64,000 bases of DNA from contig NC_056407.1 in NCBI RefSeq assembly GCF_905147365.1, positions 16,103,980 through 16,167,979 on the forward strand, in the 5' to 3' direction. The position numbers and the translations under genes are program-made. This document shows positions 10,559 through 21,300 of the stretch, piece by piece; the first letter of the stretch is position 1; each line of letters opens with the position of its first letter. The notes beneath the pieces are model-generated. The model searched no databases, was not told where the DNA came from, and was given only the letters and a program-made list of their open reading frames with translations. The stretch is from Aricia agestis (taxonomy: Eukaryota; Arthropoda; Insecta; Lepidoptera; Lycaenidae).

Positions 10559-11150
10559 CTAGCTGTTGCCCGCGACTTCGTCCGCGTGGACTTCAGTTTA
10601 TAGCGCGCGATGTCAACAAAATTGGTGTCAAAAGCTTGTATAAAAAAAACCCTGGTACCCCTTCAATCAAAACAGCTGTACAGTGTGCACATAATATTTC
10701 ATTTTTCAAAATTAAACTTTATATTTTATGCCAAATTTTAAACCTTATTTAGCCCCCCAATTACACAACTTTACCCATAAACTATTTATCATTGATAGGT
10801 TTAAGGTTACGTCACTGTATATAATATAAAGTACTGACTTATTAAATAACATAAAAAAGAAAAAACAATCGATAAAAATCGAAATAATGATACCACCTCT
10901 TATAGAAAGATGTTGGGCAAGCGTTAGCGCGATGTAAGAGACGCACGGCGCCATCTAGTATAAATTTTTGGAACTAACTTAATTTGAACAAATTTTCGTA
11001 TTTTCACCCCAGTTTTTCCAGTAAAAAAGTAGCCTTCTCAGGCTTTAGACTATCTGTATACAAAATTTCATTACAATCGATTCGGTAGTTTTGGCGTGAA
11101 AGCGAGACAGACAGACAGAGATACTTTCGCATTTATAATATTAGTATAGA
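10559..11150 (-). mobile_element. Lep1-type Helitron, full length
   Basis: It runs from the inverted 3' end CTAGCTGTTGCCCGCGACTT at 10559 to the inverted 5' end TTAGTATAGA at 11150. It contains the family hallmarks TAGCCTGAGAAAGG-type core and TTTTGGCGTGAAAGCGAGAC. A different repeat with CGGGCCACGGGTAGTAAT abuts its 5' side and ends near 11316 in GCCGCGCTAG. Confidence 0.85.
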
Positions 11151-11708
11151 ATGCGGGAAGTAACTTTTGCGGCGGTACCGACCAATGCGGGCCACGGGTA
11201 GTAATTTAATAAATACAAGTCAAAACTGCTGAATCTGCTGAATAGATTAATTAATATTTTTTTCAGTAGTTACATATTTTATACCCGATGCGAAGCCGGG
11301 GCAGGCCGCGCTAGTTTAAAATAAAGAGAAATAAAAATGTTACTACTATTAAGCCACAAAATCTTATTAAGCTGTGGCGTGAATGAAAATAATAAAAAGT
11401 CCAGCAATTTGTTGAAAGCGTTTATAAAGGTAGTATTATTATCACATTTATTGAGTAATTCGGGTGCATCTATTTTATTATTCAGAACTATAATATAGTA
11501 AGACAGGTCGCTGATATTTCTTTAACTGTAAATGTAGCAGACTAATACAGCAACATGTGTAAATTATCCGTTGTGTATTTTTTATATATTATAGTTAATA
11601 ATAATGAGTTTTGTGTTCTTGTAAATGCCATCTTATGTCGATTACATTATAAACTTTGATGTAAATAAATTTTAATACTATTGTATAGGTACTTACTATT
11701 AAGTTTTA

Positions 11709-12199
11709 CTAGAGATCGCCCAATGGTCAAAATTCGACCTTACTCGCAACGACATTATGACTGCTACCTATATTTTGTAAAAAATATTGACTTCATCATA
11801 GTTTTTTTCAATTTTTGTCTCTGGGACTCAGCTGATCTCAGACTGGCCGTTTAAGCATTGTCTAATAGTATCTAAAATTAAATAAAAAAAAAACAATAAT
11901 CCATTTTCAATGTGTCAACTTGTTGTCAACAGACTTCAACCATAAATAAAAGAGTATAATTCGTATGTATAGGCTTGTCACTCAAAAATCTGCCATTTTT
12001 CCTAGTAGTAGTGTCGTAGTGTGTGTAACGTTTTATTTGTTAAAAATATATATGATAAAAGCATAATTTTAAAATAATATTAGCTCGATGCACTCCTTCA
12101 CCATATAAACTACAACTGTGCGAAATTTCATGCTCCAACGCTTCCCCATTTTTCGTAAAAAGGGTTACAAAGTTTTTCTCTCACGTATTAATATATAGA
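11709..12199 (-). mobile_element. Helitron-like family 2, copy without inserts
   Basis: It is the inverse of 1061..1724, from CTAGAGATCGCCCAATGGTC to TATTAATATATAGA. It gives the empty site for the MITE at 1401..1571, so it is the best reference copy in the window. Confidence 0.75.
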
Positions 12200-13436
12200 T
12201 ACTATACAGTTTTTAATACATTTGAAAAGACAAGTCTTATAGAAATATAGTAAAGATTAATTAGTGCTCGACTAGCTGTCAAAATTGATACTCGCTAGCG
12301 AGTACGAGTGACCATGGACGCTACAGTTTGTTCTAGAGGCGTCGAGCGTTGACACCGGCGCGGGCGGTCGGCGCGCGAGGAGTGGCTCAGAAAATTTTGC
12401 AGGCCCCATGTTGTTAAATTATACAAAAACAAATAAAAATAAGTATAACTTCGTTGAATTTTTGTTTTCTTTTCCTATAAACCTTATCGCTTACAAAGTA
12501 TAACCTTTTTTTGACCCCCGACGCAACAGGCTTGGTTCAAGTTTGTTGGGTCTATGGAAACACTTCAAGGTTTTCACAATTTCTTGGTCTCAAAACCTCA
12601 TACGTAGGTTTGAGCGTTCGTAGGCATTATGATTTATCATCATCACCATCAGCTCTACTCGGGTGTTATTTAAAATTGTGATTTTGGTTATGGCATGAAC
12701 TATGTAACTATTCAGTCTTAATCACCAGGAACTGGTAAATAATATCAAAGAATCACAATAGAACAACTCATATTTCATTACTATAAAAAACCGACCAAGT
12801 GCGAGTTGGACTCGCCCATGAAGGGTTCCGCAGCAGCAACAAGGTTTATTTCTATTAGCCTGGGAAAATTAAGAATATCAGACCGAATAGTTCGTGTAGT
12901 TTTGAAAATTGGTACAGTTGTTCTTGGTCTCTTTTTCAAGGTTTTTGCTTGTGACTCGAAAATTATTTATAATATCTCTTTAGTGACTGTACGATCATTA
13001 CTTTATAAAATACAGAGTCTTAAAAGCACATTAAAAGGGTACGCTCGTACTGTTTTTCCATACAAACGTATTCCTCAATTTACTTCCTGGACAATGCGTT
13101 TAGACCAATGAATTTTATACAATATTATGTATGATCTAAGCTACGTTTGATTTTATCTAAATTTACTAATAAATAAAAAAATATGACCCTTAAAAATCGC
13201 AAAAAATGAGTGCCCTTCTTTTTAAACATCTTCAGGAAGAATGAGTCTATACCACTACGTTTTTATTTTATCGTAAACATCTTTCAAATTTATTTTATAG
13301 TCGGTCGATTGGCGGGTACGGGCATTCATTTTTTGCAATTTTTATGGGTCATATTTTTTATTTATTAATAAATTTAGAAAAAATCGAACATAACTTAACA
13401 GATCATAATATTGTATAAAAATCATTTGTCTAAACC
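12200..13436. other. intergenic, fragment of the GTGCGAGTTGGACTCG repeat
   Basis: 12787-12840 carries CCGACCAAGTGCGAGTTGGA and AAGGGTTCCGCAGC, the head of a dispersed repeat found better preserved at 36523. 12300-12400 is a short GC-rich patch. 13140-13430 contains an imperfect inverted repeat around ATGACCCTTAAAAATCGCAA. I see no gene. Confidence 0.4.
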
Positions 13437-13735
13437 AGCTATCCCCAACCAGCGACCCGCGGGCCGCATGCGGCCCGCCGGGATTTTATTTGTCGCGGCC
13501 CGCGAGATGTTGGTTTAACATCTCGCGGGCCGCGAGATGTTAAACCATTTTGAAATTCACGCCCACTGGCAAAACAATGTAAAGTCATCGTGAAAGTCGT
13601 GTTTTTTTTTTCACTTTTAAATCGTTAATTTTGAAGAACTTTATTTTTAAAACTAAAAAATTCTGTTGCGGCCCGCGACACCAAGACCAAAACATGTTTG
13701 TGGCCCGCATGAAAAAAAGGTTGGGGACCACTAAA
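13437..13735. mobile_element. hAT-like MITE with GGCCCGCGAGATGTT hairpin
   Basis: The left end CAGCTATCCCCAACC and the right end GGTTGGGGACCACT form imperfect terminal repeats of the hAT type. An internal perfect hairpin at about 13498-13532 pairs GGCCCGCGAGATGTT with its complement around a GGTT loop. The flanking duplication is degraded, so class is tentative. Confidence 0.5.
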
Positions 13736-13744
13736 TAAAACTTA

Positions 13745-13914
13745 GGTTGGGTTGCATGCACCAGAGGCGTGGTTAAGAGGATACACCAGGGGCGAGAGAA
13801 ATTGAAAATAGGTATTTGAAAATGTATTGCTGTCTCACCAATCTCAAGTCTCCCACCGCAGAGCGCGATAGAGACAACCTATGGTTAAATAAAGTTAGTT
13901 GGTGCAACCCAACC
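13745..13914. mobile_element. MITE with GGTTGGGTTGC ends
   Basis: The terminal repeats are GGTTGGGTTGC..GCACCAG and TTGGTGCAACCCAACC, bordered by TTA and TAA. The related element 19414..19648 lies in a YEATS2 intron. Its middle contains AAGAGGATACACCAGGGGC, which also occurs near 57338, suggesting a further nested repeat. Confidence 0.6.
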
Positions 13915-14819
13915 TAAGGCACTAATGAAGAATAAGAATTATTTCATACTTTTTAGATCATTTTAAGAATATTGTTTTTACCTTGGAAGTCGGGTTAAAT
14001 TTTTTGTTAAAGAATAATAATTTTACTCTTTTTAGTTATCTACACAACCAAAAGGATTTATGCGTAGACAACCACTACTTTCGTAGTGGTTACTGGGTAT
14101 CTACGCATATTATATTGCGTAGATAACCAGTAACGCGAAATTGTGGTAAATGCTTGCAGTTACCTAAGTGATGCTGAAAATTCCAAGCTTTTATGTTTAA
14201 AGGTTCAGGAGTTCTGTTCAGTGCCTTTGGATCTAGAGACACCTTCGTAGGACAATTTCACTTATTTGTAACAATATATGCTTGAGTTACTAGAAACAAC
14301 ATCTTAACCACCATATTGTGTGTTTTATAAATTTCGAGAATTTCCCTCGATTGCTTATAGATCCCATCATCAGATCATCACCTTCGTAATAATTGTACCA
14401 AATTCGGATTATACCCTATACATTACAACAAAAGAATTTTCGAAATCGGTCCACAAACAGCGGAATAATGATCAAAGATATCTGTCTCGATGTAAAAAAC
14501 TATGAAAAACACTAATAATACTAATAATAGAGTCATAATGTGATGTTGCAAGATGTAAGGGTAGAGACGATGATGATGATTCATCTAATGCACCATTAGC
14601 ATATGCCTTCAATTCTTAAAAGAACGTCGAAGCCCCCAAACATGTATCTATAAGGAGGCCGGAGATCTGTTCACCACCTTCGAACCATGGTATATCTTGG
14701 TGCAAAATCTGACTTTTTGGTAAGATTTACTTAGAATACTTCATTATTTATCCAAAATCACTATAAGTTTCCATTTTAAATACTTCAGATTATGAATCGA
14801 AATCACAATATCATCCAGA

Positions 14820-15260
14820 ATGGGTTTTTGGTATAAATAGCGAGGAATTCCCTCGATTACTTATGGATCCCATGATCAAGTCACCTTTTTTATGAACATG
14901 GTACCAAATTTGGACTAAACCCGATACAATAGCGAAAAAATCTTGAAAATCGGTCCACAAACGGCGAAGTGATCGTTGAACATACAAAAAAAAACAGACG
15001 AACATAATATAACCTCCTCCTTTTTGGAAGTCGGTTAAAAAGTACCCAGTAGCCGATTCTCAAACCTATTGAATATGCATATAAAATTTGGTAAAAATCA
15101 GTAAGTAAAGCCGTTTCGGAGGAGTATGGTAGTTGGTAACTAACATTGTGACACGAGAATTTTATATACACACGACTGGCTGTCCCGGCAAACGTTGTTT
15201 TTCGTCCATCGCTATCCCGTCGCGTCGCACGAGCAATGGTCGCCGTCATTGTGACAGATT
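14820..15260 (-). repeat. dispersed repeat remnants just 3' of YEATS2
   Basis: 14830-15038 is an inverted copy of the AACCGACTTCCAAAAAGGAG..GGTACCA..GTTCATAAAA family seen at 8768 and 62430. 15050-15260 is an inverted relative of 61930..62200, sharing GTGACACGAGAATTTTATAT and a block around CTATCCCGTCG. No coding sequence. Confidence 0.5.
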
Positions 15261-15356
15261 TTTTTAAATAAGATAATACATAATATAATATTATATTAGT
15301 ATGGATATTTTTTGCCTTTCTTTCAAATAAAAGTCATGTGTTTGATGTATCGTGTA

Positions 15357-18300
15357 TTATAGCGGCGTTTGTGTTGCGGGTCGCACCGCCAGCGCCGCGC
15401 GGGACAGCAGCCGCAGTCGCCCCGCCCCCCGCGCGTCCGCCGCCGCCGCCCACACGTGCGCCGGCCGTATCACCGCCTCTGCCGCGCGACGTGCCCTGTA
15501 TACATTACAGATTTAAAATGTTTTCCTTTATGCAGTAAAAACTAAAACAAGCTGTATGAACCTTTTCTAAAGTAGACCAATATGAATTTCCAAGTTTTAA
15601 ATAAGTTCCTAATGATGGCATATCTTCATATTATACTTTTTCTAAAGCTTTCCAAGTTTTATAATTTAATGTACTACCTAAGCTACGAATAATAAAAACT
15701 AAGGAATCATAACTCCCATACTATTACCGTTTTAAATTTGGTTCCTTTTGATCTGTCATGTAACTTCAGCCTAGTACCGTTCAAGGTCACCTAAATATTG
15801 CAAATGTATTGAAATGTGTACCTTAGGTACACTTTTTTGACAAGTATATTTTTGCATGAGCATGAAGCATGAAGAGCATCTTTTTTGACGGAGTTACTTT
15901 TCCTTAGTTTTTATTATTCGTAGTACCGAAGTTAACAAATTAATGTGTATCAAAATTTGCCATTACATGTTACAACATGTAATGGCAAATTTTGATACAC
16001 ATAATAATAATTACTAGAAGGAAAAAAGAGTGGTTTTAAGTATATAATACATACTCTATAAAAATACATACCCGAGCCAGACTGTGTTGTTGCGGTCGGG
16101 GGCGTACCGCGCCGCCAGCGCCCCCCGCACCAGATCCTCCGCGAAGCTGCGCAGCGCCGACACCAGCACCAGGTGCACCGCGCTACGTACAGACAATACA
16201 TTATGGCGGCTGTACACAGTCGTCGACAGGCCGAGCGCGAGTGTGTACAGGGCGCTCTCGTCCCCGTCTCGTTGGCTCTCGCGACTGTCGCGAGGTAAAC
16301 CAGAGCAAGCATGTATGGCCGAGCATCTCGGCGAGAGGCTCTCGTCGAGTGTGTACAGCCGCTATTACGGCGTCCAACCATTTCATAAATAGTGCTCGGC
16401 AATATTCGTTAAACTATGCAAATATCTGAAAATCGTCGACACCTAAAAACAAAACGTCAACAGAGTAGGACGAATCTTGCTCATATTTGTTGAAACTGTG
16501 TTGTGCCATCACCTGTAGCAGTATCCACTGCCTATATCCTCGAGGCGCAGCTCGATGCCGATGTCGGCGGCGGCGCGCTCCACGAAGGCGTGGTGCAGGC
16601 GCTCGTCCGCCCCCGCCGGCAGCACCTCCAGTCCCTCTAGCCCCTCCCCCGGCGCCGCTCCCGGCCGCGCGTCTCCCCGCCCCGCCCCCACCACGTCCAC
16701 CTCCTCGTCGTCGGACACGTCGAGCGCGGCGTCCGCGACCGGCGGGTAGCGGCTCTCGCGGAACAGACTCAGGCTGGCGAGGTCGGCGGGCGGTGCGGGC
16801 GCGTCGGCGACGTCGTCGTCCCCCGGCACGTCCGGCCGCACCGGGTAGAAGCCGTGCAGCCGCGAGTACACCAGGATCTGCTTCGTCCGCCACACGCGGC
16901 CCGGCTCCGACTTGAACCTCGCCGCCAGAATACGGTTTATCAATTTCGCCCTCGACCACTGAAAGTTTAAAACGTCAGAATAAGTAACTTTAGGCAGTTA
17001 TAAGGGGTCACGTCAAAATCTATTGTGGATAATTTAGAGTCTATGCTCATCGTTTACTACTTATGAAAAAAATGTTTTGATAAAAAATATTCACCCGCGG
17101 CTCGGGATTACGTCCACGCATTCAGCATTGTTCGATAATTTTATTCTAAATCGATATATTTAATTCCATCGAGCCGGCTCGAAGAAATCGAATGATGCGA
17201 GCCTTCGAGCTGTGAGTTTTGCGGTTCACACAGTAATTATTACTCGATTTGGAGTAAAACTATCGAGCGAAACCGCATGTGAGTACTTAGCACTACTCAA
17301 TAAAAAATAAAAATTGTGTAATTAAGGAGAATTTTATCTACATATTAATATTTTACCTCGATATTTCTTCGTTTCGCGAAATCCAACTTCCAGTACTTCT
17401 GCTCGTTTTCGACGACGAACGGGAAGTCCTGGAGGAAGTCGAGGTCGGCCGCCTCCACGTTGATGAGCGGCATCTTCTTCAGGAGGTAGTTGACGACGAC
17501 GCGCTCGCAGGAGAAGCGCGCCACGGTGGCCTCGAGCGCGACGAGGGCGGAGGCGGGGTCGCGGGGCGGCGGGCGGGGCGCGGGGCGGGGCAGCCACTCG
17601 CCGCCCGCGTAGCAGTGGTCGTTGGCGATGTGGCCGAGTTCCGCCGCACACTCTGCGCCGTCCGCGCTCGCCCGACCCCTCACCTCGGGCTTCAGCACGG
17701 AAACGCCGCTCTTTTTCCTCCGAACCTTCCTTAGGCCGTTGCTCTCGACGGGGCCGATCTTGACGGTCGGCGGGCCCTCCTTCGAGTCGATGACTATCTC
17801 CTGCCTCTCGACGGGGCCGATCTTGGCGGTCCGCGGGCCCTCCTTCGAGTCGATGACTATCTCCTGCACCTTGCTGATGTCGAGGCTCCGGTCCATCTCG
17901 AGGTAGTAGATCTTCCTCGTGGTGGGGTCCACGTACTTGACGATGCGCTTCCGGGCGGGGGAGGGGGCGACGGGGGGCGGCTCGTCGGGGGCAGCGGGCT
18001 CGTCGTCGCCGTTAGCGACGTCGGGGCGGTCGGATGGCGGGTCGGGGGCGGCAGGGGGCGGTCGCGCGTGTATCACCAGCATTTCGTCGACGTTGAGCTC
18101 GGTGGTGTCACGGGCGAAGAAGTCGAGCCAGCTGTCGGCGTCCGCGGGCTCGAGCGGTTCCGGCGGCTCGAGCTTGATGCCGGCCGGGGCGGGCTCGGGA
18201 TCCGGCCGGGGCGCGGGCTCGGGCTCGCTCTTCACCCGGAACGAGGCGCCCGCCCCCGACCGAGTCTGCACTCGGTCGGGGGCGGGCGCCTCCGCCTCCG

Positions 18301-21300
18301 CCTCGTCCTTGTACTCGAACTCCAGCATATCGGGCGTGCTGTACAGCCACACGTCCACTATCGTCTCCGCACCTACGACGATTGCGATTCCTTTGTTAGA
18401 CAAAAATGAACAAAAGTATTTGCCTGTTCACTAAGGAGGGGTAAGGAGTGGTTTACGACTGACCGAGCGTCTGCAAGCCGGTGTAGTTGCGGTCGAGCTT
18501 GATGGTGTGCTCGACGGCGGCGGGACGGTTGACCTCGGGCAGGCGGAAGTGGAGCTCCACTCGCGCCGGGAACTCGCCCCACCCGCGCCGCGACACGTGG
18601 AACGGCGGCTTCCTGACGACGTTACCGATACAGGTAAAGGCGCGAAAGGAGAGTAACGGTGTCGCTTCAACAATTTCATACAATATTTGGCTATAACACG
18701 TCCAATAATCGTTTAGCGATAACGGATAATGTTCTGCGTAAACGCCAACAAAATGTATTTGACATCAGTATTCGTTAGCGAAGTGATGGCTTAAGTCAAA
18801 TCGCATACATTTTGTTGACGTTTACGATAATCGCTTGCCACTTGTCTAGTGGGGCTGTACAGACAAATATTAATAGAGTTTAAGCCCGGCCGCACATTGT
18901 CTGAAATTTCTGATACGAAACAGTTGAACGTCCGCGCTGTCTCTTACATTTTGTACTGAGCCGAGTGAGCTCGAACTCGCCGGAAGGATATTTCAGATAG
19001 TGTGCGGGGTGGCGGTCCGGCGAAATTCAACTGTTTCTGATCAGAATTCGGACAACGGCCGGGCTTAATCTCCGTCGGTAAAAAGAGAAAACGTGTAGTG
19101 AAAAGCTATCCTCGTTTTCATTAATTCTATGTATAGTTTTTGTTGTGCATAACATAAAAATTACTTCATACTGTTTACGGTTGTATTATTATAATAAAGT
19201 GTGTGACTGACTCGAGACGCACGATGTGGTGCGGCGCGTAGGAGGGGTGTAGTCGCACGCTGGCGGCGGCGAGCACGCGCGCGACGTCCGTGCCCGCCGG
19301 CCCGCGCACGTACAGCAGCCACTTGTGCGTCGAGCGGTCCGCGCGCCCCGCCGCCGGCGCGTACTTCGACGTGTTGCCTGCACAAACAATTCACCATGAC
19401 ACAAATTATCTAAGGTTGGGTTGCACCAGAGGCGTGGTTAAAGTTAAAGTTTAACTAAAGTTATTTTTATAGTTAAATATGGCGTCCTAGCTTTAACTTT
19501 AACCTTAAATTTAACCAGAGAAATTCACGTATGAGCGGAGGTAAGGACGCCATATTTAACTTTAACCAAAGATTTGACATTTTGCACTGTAGTTAAAATT
19601 AAAGATAAAGTTACAGTTAAAGTTAAAGTTAGCTGGTGCAACCCAGTCTAATTGATTCAAAAGGAGATGCCACAACTTGCATAACTTTGAATGAGTACTT
19701 TAAAGTGAACCAACAAAACATGTTCACATCAATTTTGCTTTATATGCCCTCTCAAGTGGAGTAACATCTACCTGACACAAATAACAACTTTATGTTACTA
19801 AAAATAAAAGTACAGTACCTATAATTATCCTATATCGATGCTTGATTTTGTTTCTTGTGATTTCATCTAATTTTAAAACATTTTCCACTTTCGGCGTCAA
19901 ATGTTTAGGCACTTTCTTTACTCGACTAGTGGAAGGCTCCTCTGGGGGGACGGTATTGTGAGGTTTGGAGGTGTGAGGCCGCAGGGTCTGAGTTTCACCA
20001 GCCGCTGTTGTATAGTTTTTGGGATTCACCATTGCCTGAAACAAATTGATTTAAAAGTTGTCTGACTTGAAAAAAATTATTTAATTGCCTTTTTAGGGTT
20101 CCGTAGCCAAATGGCAAAAAACGGAACCCTTATAGATTCGTCATGTCTGTCTGCCTGTCTGTCTGACCGTCCGTATGTCACAGCCACTTTTCTCCGAAAC
20201 TATAAGAGCTATACTATTAAAACTTGGTAAGTAGATGTAGTCTGTGAACCGCATTAAGATTTTGATACGAAAATGGAAAACTTATAAAAAATTTTAGGGG
20301 TCCCCATAGGTACAACTGAAACTGAATTTTTTTTTCATCTAACCTATCCGTGTGGGGTATCTATGGATAGATCTTCAAAAATCATATTTTATTTTTATTT
20401 ATTTTTTATTAATATATATACATATATATAGAAAACATGTTTTTTTTCTAACCTGAATAGTTTGCGAGAGAGACTCTTCCAAAGTGGTAAAATGTGTGTG
20501 CCCCCCCCACCCCCCCCTCTAACTTCTAAAGTATGATAATACGTAGACAGTCATGATAAGTCTAAAAAAATATATGATGTACATTACTATAAAAACTACC
20601 AACGAAAATTGGTTTGAACGAGATCTAACAAGTAGTTTTTTTTAAACGTCATAAATTGTAAACCTTAATTTAACTTTCATTAAATCAACTGAAATAAAAT
20701 AAAAAACCAAAAACCTTTTAATTTCATAAAAATAAGTGTCCGACCGAAGGTCTATTTTTCGCCGAAGCCGAAGGTTTATAATGTTAATCTCGACTCTCAG
20801 TAATTAATTTTGTTCAAAATTGTCTACAAGCTACAATGAATATTAAAATTATTTCAAAATTCCAATATTGAAGGTTTACTATAGAAGGTTAACAAAATGT
20901 AGCTGACCAGCTCAGTCCCGAATGTTTTTTATACATTTAACTAAGCAGGCTAACACTTATTAAGGAGTGAGCACACTGAGACGGGCCGTTCCGGGGCTCA
21001 GCGTGCCGGGGCTCATCGCAAAAATCCGCCTCCATACAATTTGTATGGAAGCGGATGCGCGTATCGCACACTGTGTCGGGGCGCAGCGGATTTCCGCTTC
21101 CATACAAATTGTATGGAGGCGGATTTTTGCGATGAGCCCCGGCACGGCCCGTCTCAGTGTGCTCACTCCTTTAGTGTATGTTCCATCTGATGGAAACTGG
21201 TTACCATAGTGTCTTGCGTCGTCTGCAACACCAGCGGTGCTACTGGTGCGTTGCCGCGTCAAGCGGTGTAATAATAAATAATATCTATGGACGCTTCACA

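Noticed and set aside
12806..13111. 101-codon + frame
   Set aside because: Begins inside the GTGCGAGTTGGACTCG dispersed repeat; no protein similarity.
16414..16959. 181-codon Arg-rich frame on the - strand
   Set aside because: Alternative frame of YEATS2 exon 8; the correct frame is fixed by homology and splice phase.
17919..18434. 171-codon open frame on the + strand, Gly/Ser-rich
   Set aside because: Antisense shadow of YEATS2 exon 7; GC-rich coding strands open the opposite frames. No domain.
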